NCBI RefSeq assembly: GCF_018320785.1
Contig: NC_054877.1
Span: 10,311,030 to 10,375,029, forward strand
Source: Cheilinus undulatus
Lineage: Eukaryota; Chordata; Actinopteri; Labriformes; Labridae
Length of the DNA stretch: 64,000 nucleotides
Direction: 5' to 3'
The notes beneath the pieces were generated by a model, which was not told the origin of the DNA, did no database searches, and worked only from the letters and a program-made list of their open reading frames with translations. Both the position numbers and the translations under genes were made by a program. Below, one piece after another: positions 38,901 to 48,956 of the stretch; the first letter of the stretch is position 1; every line of letters begins with the position of its first letter.

Positions 38901-40850
38901 GTCTGGTACTTTTGGGTAGTGTGAATGCAAACAAACCGCACCCAGGCACCAGGCCTGAATCTAGCCAATAAACGATCTGTTGGAGTCAGTGAGAGGATGT
39001 GCAAAGGCAATAAAAGTCTCCTGTCACCTTAAAAGCCGCTGTATCTGCACAGCTTGAGCCCATTTAATCCTCTGAGTTGTAGTAGATGTGCAGATATGAA
39101 GAGCGAAGTTGCTGGCATCTTAAAAGTAATTTTAATCATCCATGGCTGCAGGATGGACTTTTTGCCGGGTCAAAACAATAATAATCTTCTAATCCTCTAA
39201 AGGGGGAGGAATCGTGCCACAGCGCGGTTCGAAACAAATGGGCCTAATGTGAAAGCACCCTTAGATTCACAATAAACAGAATACTGATATAGTCTGAAAT
39301 ATTCACTTTAGAAAATCTACCAGGGAAATGACGATACCTATCAATACAAGTTAAAATTGATCAAAATACGGGTAATTCAAACTGATTAGACTAGGGGTCC
39401 CCAAACTTTTCATCCCGTGACCACCAAAAAACAGAATCAGAGACAGGGGACCCCCACTTCCCTAGTGGTTCAAGTTTTTTGTACAAATTTACATTTTAGG
39501 TTCTCACTTAATAACTTTGGTCTTATTTTAATCTGAACTCACTCTGAGAATAGTTTTGACAATAACTGATCAAATTTACCACTTTAAATCATTTTTAAAT
39601 TTCTCATTATTTTTCAGAAAGCGTCCTGTGACCCCCTTCAGTGTCTTGTGGCCCCTTGAGGGTCCTGGGCCAGACTTTGAGAATCACTGCATTTAATATT
39701 AGTATGTATTTTAATATTCTTTTTGACATTCAGAGGGCACGATCTGATTCTTGCTTCTCTTGCTTGCCATCACAACATTAGACCATGTAGCGCCACATTA
39801 TGTAATAACGCCGCATTATGGAATAACGTAATACATTTTTAATCCATTATGTAATAACGCCGCATTAAGCGGTTAGGGTTAGGGCAAGGTAGTAGGGTAT
39901 ACCCTGGAGCCCACCTTAAGTCCTAGGGTTAAGGCTAGCTGTTCAGTCTGAGGCCCTGAAGGGGGTTATATTTAGGCATAAGTCACTAAGCTGTTAGAGT
40001 TAGGGCAAGGTAGTTGGGTAGGGCATACCTTGGAGCCCACACTAAGTCCTATGGTTAGGGTTATTTAACAGTGTGGCACTACAGACCACACTCATCTCCA
40101 GTTCCACCCACTTTAACCAATGTTGTCAATGTATTTGTGCAATCTGGACAGTGCTCTCTCTCTCCTTTGTTTAAAAATATGACAGAAGATTAAGCACATT
40201 TCTGTACTTTTTAAATATCAATCATTCATATGATTAAGATCTTATTATTTTGAACACATGGTGTTTAAGAAGAGAACAAACACCTTAATATGCAGGAATG
40301 TTGCCAATGTTTTTACACAATTTCAACTGAGCACCGAGGTCTGCAATTTCTTTCAACTAAAGATGGAAACTTGCCCAATATTGTGACAAAAGGACATCAG
40401 TTATTGTTGCCAGAGAATCAGTATTGTTTCATTTGTACTACAATCATATAAAAGCGTATAGATCTAGTCTTGTTACAACCATTTGGTATTGCTTTACGGA
40501 AAAATATTGAAATATGAACCGTGTATCACCACTAGCTTATGGATATGTGATTTCAGGTCCATATCGCCCAGCCCCGTTTGTCTCTGTGTTTGACCCATCT
40601 CACCATCTCTCCCCCGGTTCTCAGATCCCAGGGTCTCCCTCGTCTCTCTCTCCTGGACTGCTCGCAGCTCCTTGTGCAGAACCTCGATGTTGCTCTTCAG
40701 CTTATTGATCTCATTTTCTCGCTGACACATTTCCAGCCGCAACACCACCATCCCATCTTCAACAACTTTGGAGATTTCTGCCACGGCTGCTTTGGACAGC
40801 ACATCGATTATGGAGGCGATCTGAGCCCGCAGAGTAACCCCGTTCAACAT
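29185..40850 (-). CDS. C2H2 zinc-finger protein built from three linker-plus-finger-pair exons
   Basis: Predicted nuclear DNA-binding regulator. Proposed exon chain: 40604-40850 (ATG at 40850), 35441-36022, 31983-32747, 29185-29987 with TAA at 29185. Every internal junction is phase 1 with good acceptors (TTTTCAG, CAAACAG, TTAACAG) and donors (AAAT/gtaagt, AATG/gtaaga, GATG/gtgaga). The middle exons are 582 and 765 nt, both multiples of three. The product would be ~800 residues: an N-terminal helical domain ([17 protein letters not shown], then heptads), then three repeats of an acidic or Gln/Ser-rich linker plus two fingers, the last pair diverged. Each linker begins with a VKxE SUMO-like motif. 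The alternative is three genes, or alternative splicing of exon 1 to each cassette. No other N-terminal exon is visible upstream of the second or third cassette, which favours one locus. Confidence 0.72.
30066..30846. mobile_element. Tc1-like DNA transposon relic in intron
   Basis: Terminal inverted repeats: left ACTGGTGCAGCTCAAAAAAT, right reverse complement ACTAGTGCATCTCAAGAAAT. The inside holds parts of a decayed transposase region, seen also in a longer relative at 50197-51080; shared phrases include AAATCCACTATCTCAAAA. Internally deleted. It lies in the intron between cassette exons B and C. Confidence 0.7.
31983..32747 (-). CDS. Cassette exon B: linker plus two C2H2 fingers
   Basis: Begins [10 protein letters not shown], with a Gln/Glu/Lys-rich segment, [10 protein letters not shown] (SUMO-like), [16 protein letters not shown], and two complete fingers starting CSYCGKIF and CHICGRCF. 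The finger pair is close to that of exon A: same RxGHLERH helix, same TGEKPY linker, same FNQKxSLK helix. The donor AATG/gtaaga follows the last His at the same place as in exon A. Read-through would stop at 31924. Confidence 0.75.
33945..34310. mobile_element. MITE in intron
   Basis: The left end AGGCTGTGTCCAAAACCACT matches the reverse complement of the right end, AGGTTGTGTCTGAAATCACT. The subterminal ACTATATAGTGCACTA-type sequence is common in fish MITEs. Non-coding, between cassette exons A and B. Confidence 0.65.
35441..36022 (-). CDS. Cassette exon A: linker plus two C2H2 fingers
   Basis: Begins DTQRDVGDE after the phase-1 join, then [10 protein letters not shown] (SUMO-like), [13 protein letters not shown], and two complete fingers [21 protein letters not shown] and [21 protein letters not shown] (given here as single finger blocks) joined by TGEKPYR. 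The donor lies just after the last finger. Read-through into the intron ends at a stop at 35343 after 31 residues. The predicted contact residues (-1,2,3,6) of the first finger are R, G, H, R. The closest relative in the window is exon B. Confidence 0.75.
36146..36620. other. Transposon-end-like stretch with an unexplained open frame
   Basis: CAGTCATGTGCAGAAGTTTTAGGC at the left border is like the terminus of a DNA transposon (shown here only as an end motif), but a matching right end was not found. A 156-codon open frame on the plus strand (36151-36621) covers most of it and is richer in GC than the surroundings. Its product has no familiar domain. It lies in the intron after exon 1 of the minus-strand gene. 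Confidence 0.3.
37597..37825. mobile_element. MITE, copy 1 of a family also at 51526
   Basis: Inverted ends: left CGGTTCAAAAAGTGACCGTG, right reverse complement CGGTTTAATTGGTGACCATG. The same GTGACCGTGTTAACTG core forms the ends of the element at 51526-51767. Non-coding, in the first intron of the three-cassette gene. Confidence 0.6.
38843..39264. mobile_element. MITE in intron
   Basis: The left end TTAAGGTGGCTTTCACACTA and the reverse complement of the right end, CTAAGGGTGCTTTCACATTA, form imperfect terminal inverted repeats. The interior is non-coding with hAT-like GGGCCC words near both ends. First intron of the three-cassette gene. Confidence 0.6.
39391..39689. mobile_element. hAT-type non-autonomous element
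   Basis: The left end CTAGGGGTCCCCAAACTTTT and the reverse complement of the right end, CAGTGATTCTCAAAGTCTGG, are the familiar imperfect hAT-like termini. No target duplication is retained. Same intron as the previous element. Confidence 0.5.
39785..40065. repeat. Tandem duplication of a ~130-bp unit with TTAGGG-like words
   Basis: The phrase GGGCAAGGTAG...TGGAGCCCAC...AAGTCCTA...GGTTA occurs twice, near 39880-39945 and 40005-40065. It is preceded by a shorter duplicated phrase TGTAATAACGCCGCATTA at ~39800 and ~39850. GTTAGGGTTAGGG occurs but is too short to be a telomeric array. Confidence 0.6.
40604..40850 (-). CDS. Exon 1: N-terminal helical domain
   Basis: Encodes ~82 residues. After a short leader comes [19 protein letters not shown], then [20 protein letters not shown], a likely coiled coil rich in Glu, Lys and Leu, and a polar tail. 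The donor GAT-G/gtgaga leaves phase 1, matching the phase-1 exon 1 of both neighbouring zinc-finger genes. Reading through instead gives 36 more residues before a stop at 40494, without any domain. The ATG is the first in frame and sits in the conserved place. Confidence 0.75.
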
Positions 40851-41130
40851 TGTTACCCAGAAGGCGAGCAGAGTACCGGAGTAGCTTGAACTTTCAACCG
40901 AGAAAAGTGGCCCAAACGGCCGGCGCTAAAGCTGTGAATAAGCCGCCCTGGTTAACTGAAACAGGCCATGATGAAGCTGTTGAATGAGCACAAACTGGGG
41001 CTGTTTGGCTAGCTTTGTGTCGGTTAAATGTGAGCCGCTTTACGCTAGCAACGGCTAATTGGTACAAAGCATAAACACAGGTTCTCATCTAACGGAAGTG
41101 ATGTCATAAATACCGTAAACATGGCTCGAA
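40851..41130 (-). promoter_or_regulatory. Probable promoter of the three-cassette zinc-finger gene
   Basis: GC-richer than its surroundings. It contains an ETS-type ACGGAAGTG (41092-41100) abutting a CRE-like TGATGTCA, then TACCGTAAACA (41111-41121), the same 11-mer as in the promoter of the gene starting at 22215. No TATA box at a convincing place. Confidence 0.4.
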
Positions 41131-41590
41131 AGGCGCAACTGAAATTGCCGAGAAACTTCCGAGGGAAGATAAAATGTCAAAAAGCATTTCATGGAAGCGT
41201 ATTACAGAAGGAAATTGCAATACACGGGAATAAATAACACATTGCCTCTTTAATCTAGGAAAACAACACAATTTTTCATCATTTTTTTTCTCTTATTTTT
41301 TACTGAGTAAGTGCTATCTCAGAATTGCGAGGGAGTTATGTCACAAAATCAGGAAAACAGGTAAAAAGTAATCAGAAAACTAAAATATTTTGTCATGTGA
41401 ATGCAATAAGCCTCTATAACATTTGATCTCACACCTGAGGAAGTAATGTTTAAAAATCTGTTGTGCAGTAATATTTTTAAGATTTTGACCAAATGTCAGC
41501 TTTAAAACTGACAGCAAAGCTCTCTTAATTTTTATAAAAACAAGAATAAAATCCTTGCAAAGTAATGAACAATTTCTCACCCGTTTCTGA

Positions 41591-42486
41591 AGGTGCAGTG
41601 AGTAATATTGAACATTCGGCGTAACAAACTTGGTAAATAATAAACCTAACATTTATAGCAAGGCCCATCAAAATGACTGTTTTATTACCTGAAGACATGA
41701 AATTTAAGGCTGTCAAGATTAATTGAGATTAATCAAGATCCACTAATAGTGCACTTTTATTTTTTAATCGTGATTAATCTCATTCTTTCATTGTCCCTTT
41801 AAACACACAGTTGGTCCACATCAGCCTCTCCCTGCAGCCACAGTGATGTAAACTGAGACCACCGTTGCTCCTTCATATCTCGTTTCACTATAAAAACTCA
41901 GACAGCTGTGGACAAATCAAAAATCATCTGCTGCATGTGTTATAAAATATTTGACCTTTTTATTTACTGTTCCCTTATTTACTTTGAGATCCAGAACAGG
42001 TTAATTTTTCCATGGTTAACTCCATGTCATAATCTTTAATCTACCTATAAAGCAGGGCTGTTTCTAAACAGGAAGTCAATTACCCTTGGTGTAAGACAGT
42101 AAAAAAATCCAGAATGACACAAAAGTAGTTCTGGGAGCAAAATATTTGAATCATGAAATGAAATTTTAAAAAAGTGGGGTGCAATTTATCATGATTACCT
42201 ACAGAAATTCTGGTGTCAATCAAAATTGTAATCTTTTAACAGACCCAATAAAGTAACTTTATTTTTTAGAAACTTAGTAAAAGCCTTTCATTCATACATA
42301 GGGAGGGTCCCCCCATGGGCTCCTCCATCCTGGATTTTTGCATCTTACATGATTCTACAGCACCACAGAAGGCACATTTCTCTGAGTACCACTGGCTGTC
42401 ACTCTTACCACAGGAGAAGTGAGCATTTTAATCTAGAAGCTGACTGTTAGACGTTGTTTATATTCTCAATTTTACTCACTGCACCT
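41591..42486. mobile_element. MITE with ~20-bp terminal inverted repeats
   Basis: The left end AGGTGCAGTGAGTAATATTG matches the reverse complement of the right end, AGGTGCAGTGAGTAAAATTG. Near the right end is a phrase common in perciform repeats (ACCACTGGCTGTCACTC). The part ~41705-41800 looks like another repeat inserted inside (GATTAATTGAGATTAATC words). Confidence 0.65.
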
Positions 42487-42489
42487 GTA

Positions 42490-43807
42490 AGACTAAGATT
42501 TGACTTTTTAGAGCAATTTAACCCTTACAGATGTAAAAACTGGATTTTTGTGTATTATTAAAACACAAGAAATGGACCTGATCCTAAAGACATCTGGACT
42601 TGGCTGAAATTATTGGTCGGTCATTTATTTGGTAATTTCAACCAAGTCGGGTTACCTTCCAGGTCAAACCTGGAGTAACCATGATCTTGATGTCAGATAT
42701 GTCCTGTAGTTCTCTGGTATTTTAACTAGAAAAAAAGATGCTTCAGAATATGTTGTCCACTGCCTGATGGCTTCCAGCTAAATGGGTAACAGCCTCATAT
42801 TAGCTTTTGCCTGGGGCCTTGGATTCACTTAAACTACTCCCTGCATATAGGGCATATAGTTTCAACATACATGGCATGTATCGGTTATGTGACCTCTTTC
42901 AGGCTCCGAGTCAATGCGACCTTTTCCACTCACTGTCAACATGACTTAATGCTGCACACACCTCAGCTTCACAAAGGTCACACAGACCTCATGCTGCACA
43001 GCCAACATGGCTCATGATTTGGCATGACTGCATCAAGGGTTAATGTAGTCAGATACAGCCGATACTAATGTACAATTATTTTACAACCAGAGGAAAAAAT
43101 TTCAAGTTATGCAATGGTGCTTAATTCTTTATCGATTCGTAAAACCCTGATGTAGCAGGTGAGTAGCTTTTTTTTTATGACTCCACTTCAAAAACTGTGA
43201 TTACTTAAGATACCAAACCCAATGATGATGTGCAATAACTTCTTTATTTATGTCTCCTTATTCAGTCTTTGAATGTCTGCTTTACAGTGTGTCCATTTGA
43301 ACTGCTTTCAGTAGTTCTGTGGGTAAAAAATTCAAAATGAAATAAAATAATCACAACACAACTGCATTAAACATGTGAAGTAACCCACTAAGTGCGACAT
43401 AATGTCAGATAAATCTCTAATAGATAAACAAAGGGAACTGATTAAATACATGACGGAGCATAAAATGTTAAAATTTAAAGAAATTTTAAAAACAATTTTC
43501 ATGCTTTGAATGGTGCAAAAGGCACTGAAGACAACCTTCTGAGAACAGCGTTAACCACTCCTCCACTGTACTGCCTGGTGGTCAGAATGTCTGAAGTTGT
43601 AATTTAGGAGTGTAAATTACCACTACCATCACACTGAAACACATACGATTTGTTCCAGCATCCTTTAAGTTTCATTTAAGAGATTTTATCCACAGTGAAA
43701 ATGTACTGAATTCAAATATTAATCAAAATAAAGTCTGTAAGAGTAACTCCTGAAGAAAATGTAAATCGATGCAATAAACACATTTGCAAACTCAACACAT
43801 ATACCTT
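42490..43807. other. Gene-free stretch
   Basis: No ORF or splice structure is supported. It includes one short hairpin around 42647-42680 (GGTTAC...CCAGGT / ACCTGG...GTAACC). Confidence 0.4.
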
Positions 43808-43813
43808 AACTGA

Positions 43814-46800
43814 TTTTTTTCTCCATATTTTTAATATTTATTTATAACAATAATACACACAGGTACAGACCCTGACAAATACAAACAAACAACATAAACA
43901 TATTCACAACAACACAACATATAAGGGAGATCAATGGATGCTCATACTTAAATAAATGTTCAGTTCATCGTCAAAAGGTTCAAACTGTCCTATACAGGGG
44001 TTGATCCGTTTTCAAAAACAAGACAAATACAAGCACAGCATTTCTCATATTAACCAGATTTGAGAGTCAATCAGATCAGATTAAATCAGATCAATATTTG
44101 TGATGATGATATGTGCCCCCACACCTGCTTCCAAACGGTTTCAGAGCTAAACTTAGTGTCATTTAGTGTATCTGTTATTCGCTCCATGCCTAGAAGATTA
44201 AAAAAACTCAAATATCCATGTTTCTATAGAGAAGCATTTTGGTTTATGAATTTTCCAGTTTGACAAAATCATTCTTTTTGCAGCCAAGAAGGCTAAACCA
44301 ACTGTCTTCCTTTCTTGTCTTGTTTTTAATTGTACAGCTCTATGACCCAACAGACACACAGATGGACATGGAGCAATATTTACATTAATGATCACTGAAA
44401 TTAACTTACAGACTTCTGTCCAAAATAACTTGACTGCAAGCAGAGCCATAACAAATGCATCAAATTTCCCACTTGTCCACATTTATGCCAACAAAGACTT
44501 GAAACACTTGGGCCTATTCTTTTAAGTCTAGAGGGAGTAATATAAGCTCTATGAAGAATTTCCAGCTGTATTACTCTACCTCGGACTGACTTTGAGGTTG
44601 TTTTAATGTCACGCCAAATGTTTTCCCACTCTGCAGAAGTAAATTTGACCCCTAAAACAAGTTCCCATTGTGACTCTGTCTTTGAGTTCGGGTTTGGGGA
44701 AGAATGAAGCAGCAACTTATATAAACCTGAGACTGCTCCTCTGTTTGATGATAAAAATCTGAATTTTTTATCAATGTCATAATTGTAATCAAAATACTCT
44801 TTGGGAAATTTGGAAACAATTGACTTTAACAGGGAGTACTGTAAAAAACTATTTGTATTCAAGTTATATCTTCTTCTAAGTTCCTCTGTTCTCTACGATT
44901 TGATAAATTTCTGTGATGTTGTGATTGCACCATACCATATTGACCGGTGGACCCTCCGCAGCTTTAAACGCATTGTTATACCATATCAGGGAGGATGGAA
45001 GAGCTGAACTTGTAATGTTCATTCTATTATGAATTTCTCTGCCTATGTCACATGAGAACTTAATAACACAATTGTCCAGGTTTTTAGGTGGAGCAGGGGT
45101 GTACCAAAGTGAAGATAATGACACAAATTTGTTCTTCTCCTTTACAAGACGTTCTTCTAGCCAGTCCCAACTTCCTTTGTCTCTACTCTTTTTATAGCCC
45201 CAAGTAAGTGAATACCTGGCATTAAATGCAAGATAACACAAATAAACATCAGGGATTCCAAGACCCCCTTTGTCTCTTGGTAAGGATAATTTTTTCCGAT
45301 TAATTCTAGGCTTTTTGTTATTCCATAGAAAAGAAGAGAACATTCTGATGGCATTATCAAACCAAGATTTCTGAATAAACATAGGAATAGAGGACACTAA
45401 AAAATTCAATCTTGGAAGTACATTCATCTTTAACACTTCTGCCCTACCCCATAAGGACAGAGGCAGAGCAGACCATCTTTTAAGGTCTTCCTTTATGTTA
45501 ATCAGTAGAGGTTTGGCATTTAAGTCCCATATTTCATTGATTTGGCTTCACTTTTAGTCCAATTTATTTTGTAACCTGAAAGGCTGCCAAATGAGTTCAT
45601 AATTTCTAAAACTCTTGGTACAGGGTGTGAGGGTTTTGACAAAGTCAACAAAATTTCCTCCGCATACATATTTAATTTGAAATCATGACCACCAATCAAA
45701 ATGCCTGTAATTTCTTTGTCTTGTCGGATAGCACATGCCAACGGTTCTAAGGCTAAAATAAAAAGAAAAGGGGATAGGGGACAACCTTGCCTAGTAGAAC
45801 GCCAAAGTTGAAAGGGAGCTGAAATCATGCCATTGCTCTTTATTGCTGAGACAGGTTCCTGATATAGTGCTCTGATCCACTGTAAGCACCTTGGACCGAA
45901 ACCATATCTGGAGAGAGTCTCTAACAGGTACGACCACTCAATTCGATCAAAAGCTTTCTCAGCATCCAGTGAAATTGCTACCACTGGATGCTGAAGAGAG
46001 CCATGAATAAAATCAAAGTAATCTCTTGGAATATAAATGGAATCCAAAATCCAGTGAAAAGATTTAAAGTTCTATCTCACTTAAAATCTCTTGATTGTGA
46101 CATAGCACTCTTACAAGAAACACATCTTTCCAAACAAGAGTCTTTAAAGTTAAAACAACGCTGGGCGGGACAAATTTTCTTCTCTCCAGGTACAAGTGCC
46201 TCGAAAGGGGTTTGCGTTCTCATTTCTAAGAAAGTATTGTTTACTGTCTTGGACGTGATCACAGATAAAGAAGGAAGATGGGTGACAGTCTCAGGAGAAC
46301 TGGAGAATAGTAAAGTTATTTTGATGAATTTATATGCTCCAAATCTGGCACGGGCCAGTTTCTTGTCCTCAATAAATATCTTGCTAACTCAGTTTAAAAA
46401 TATCCCACTATTAGTGGGAGGGGATTTTAACTTGGTAAGCAATGCATCAATGGACCGCTCAAGTCCACCCCAACCAGCTGATAAATCTCTCTCTCAAGCC
46501 TTTAAAGAGCAACTAGAGACACAGTCAGTTATTGATGTGTGGCGCCTTTTTAATACAAAATCAAGAGAATATACATTCTATTCAAAGACTCATAGTTCCT
46601 ATCCTCGAATTGACTATCTCCTTTTATCAAATTCTTTGATTGCAAATGTTTCAGACTCTACAATTCACAGTCTCCTCATCTCAGATCATGCCCCAATCTC
46701 AATAACTTTTTGTCCCACCAATGAAAGGAAATCCAAGCCTAAACAGTGGAGTTTTAACAACTCATTGTCAAAACATGATACTTTTGTCACATTAATTACA

Positions 46801-47758
46801 AAGAATATCAAAGAATTTATTGAAATAAATATGAACCCAGTAACTCCTATTTCAACAGTCTGGGAGGCATGTCAAGCAACCTGTCGGGGCTGGATTATCA
46901 GTTATGCATCATATAAAAACAAGGACAAAATGAGGAGGAAAACTGAAATGTTTTCAGAGCTTAAAGATCTTGAGTTGAAACATATGAGAGAACCACTGAA
47001 CACTTCTTTTAAACAGGAATTACTTTTGACAAGGGCTGAGGCACAAGCAATGTTACATGAGGAGTCTGCTTTTTCTTTATATAAATTGAGAAGGTCACAT
47101 TATGAAGACGGAGAAAAGGCAGGGAAGATGCTTGAACAAAAACACTCCATTATTTCTTTAAGGGACAGTACTGCTATGATTATTAGAGATCAGGGAGTTA
47201 TTAATGATACCTTTAGAAGTTATTTTTCATCCTTGTATAAATCTGAATATAAGGCCAAACAACAAGATTTAAACAGTTTCTTTAATAAATTAATTTTACC
47301 AAAGTTGAAGGAAGAAAATAAAGGAAAACTGGAGGCACCTATTTCAGAGGAAGAAATTCACAACACAATTAAATCTCGATCAAACAGTAAAGCACCTGGT
47401 AATGATGGTTACACTGCACAATTTTATAAGTGTTTTTCAAAAGAGCTCATGCCTATGCTTTTTTGCGTGTTTAATCATGCTGTGGAGGAACAGATTATGC
47501 CACCAACAATGCGGACAGCCATCATATCATTGCTACCAAAACCAGGAAAAGACCACTTAGATGTGAAAAACTATAGGCCAATAAGTTTGCTTTATAATGA
47601 TTATAAAATTTTTGCAAAAATGTTAGCAAAACGGCTGGAAGAAGTTGTTACAAATTTAATTCATATTGATCAAGTTGCTTTATCCGTGGGCGGCTTCTAT
47701 CCGACAATATGCGAAGGCTCCTGCAAACCATGCAGACGGCTAGCTCTCTCTCTCTCTC
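43814..47758. mobile_element. L1-clade LINE with 5' inversion (twin priming)
   Basis: Two halves of one element face opposite ways and meet near 46000. Plus strand 46003-47757 encodes the start of ORF2: an apurinic-type endonuclease (VISWNINGI, LLQETHL, GGDFNLV, SDHAPI) then the first RT blocks (KNYRPISLL, and GRLLSDNMRRLLQT after a 1-base frameshift near 47685). Minus strand ~46000-43814 continues from ISLDAEKAFDRIEW through RQGCPLSPFLF to the C-terminus and an A-rich 3' end. AACTGA at 43808-43813 and 47759-47764 may be the target duplication. The catalytic YADD motif reads YAEE (45655-45666), and several frameshifts are present, so it is inactive. No ORF1 is present. Confidence 0.85.
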
Positions 47759-48329
47759 AACTGAAATTAAAAGTAAAATAACACAGAGAAAGGGACAAAT
47801 TTGAAACACATATTCTTTAATATCAACTAAAAACATAAAAGTAACCAGATTTAAACTGATTTGCAGGTACATAACTCATGATAAATGCATACACTCACAT
47901 TTTCTTCACTGTGACAAATTTAAATGATCACTGTTCTGACTAGATGTTTGAGTGTGAAGGTGACTAAAAACATACTGGTGAAGACAAAGAAACATTACAT
48001 AACGAACTCCCACAGATCACTTAATTAGGTATACCTGTTCAACTGTTTATTAATGCAAATATTCAATCAGTCAATCACGTGGTAGCAACCAGTGTATTTA
48101 GGTATGCAGACATGGTCAAGATGACATGCTGAAGTTCAAACCAAGCTTCAGAATGAGGGAAGAAAGGTGAAGGAAGTGAATTTGCATTGTTTATGCAAAA
48201 TGTAAACATGCTGCCTCTGAGTGTGAAAACAATGAGAAATATGGTTTCTTCAAACTGAAACGGAGCAGAGACTATTATTTTACCCTTTTACTGATTTTAT
48301 GAATCAATCATGGTCGATATAATTTTACT

Positions 48330-48640
48330 TTTTGACCCAAAAATAAACAAAACCCCTCTTTAATGTCAAGGTGAAAACAGATTTCTACAAAATAATGTCA
48401 ATCAAAAAAAATATGTAAGGTAAAATAAGTTATTGCATGAATATTCAGCCCCTTTAAGTTAGTATTTAGTAAATGCACGGGGATCAGGCATGAACCACCC
48501 TTTACAAGTCCAGCCACAAATTCTCTATTGGATTGAGGTCTGGGCTTTGATTGGCCACTCCAGAACATTCACCTTGTTGTCTTTAAACCATATCTGTGTA
48601 GCTTTTACTTAATGCTTCAGGTCATTTAAAATAAATCTTC
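48330..48640 (-). mobile_element. Tc1-like transposon fragment
   Basis: Contains phrases of fish Tc1-like elements read on the minus strand, such as GAATGTTCTGGAGTGGCCAA and CCAGACCTCAATCCAATAGA, which encode the WPxQSPDLNPIE-type motif in decayed form. No intact frame or defined ends. It lies just downstream of the gene ending at 48957. Confidence 0.6.
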
Positions 48641-48956
48641 TCCCGAGCAAAAAGACTTCTTTATTTGAATTTTTAAAATTTAGATGTATTTATGACCTGA
48701 TGATGCATTACAATCATATTGAGACAATTAAAGTCATGATCACCTGGATGGGAACCACTGTATTCAATATGATCACAAAATAATCAATGAGTCATGGTAA
48801 AAACAGAATAAATTCATTACCACCCTGCTTTGCGTCCTAAAATAAAACACAGAAATTTCATGGTTGTATTAAATGTATAAAACTATACTTGCAAGTTTAA
48901 TAAAGGCTTGAACAAATGATCTAAAAACATGTCACTAAAGCCCCACTATCAGAGCC

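Noticed and set aside
39870-39890. Interstitial telomere array
   Set aside because: Only about two TTAGGG units are in a row.
42647-42680. Short hairpin GGTTAC...ACCTGG...GTAACC as a structured RNA
   Set aside because: Imperfect, short and without any transcription signal or conserved context.
45988-47781. A 597-codon open frame that looks like a host endonuclease gene
   Set aside because: It is the endonuclease and RT start of a LINE; it includes RT motifs and lies inside the inverted element.
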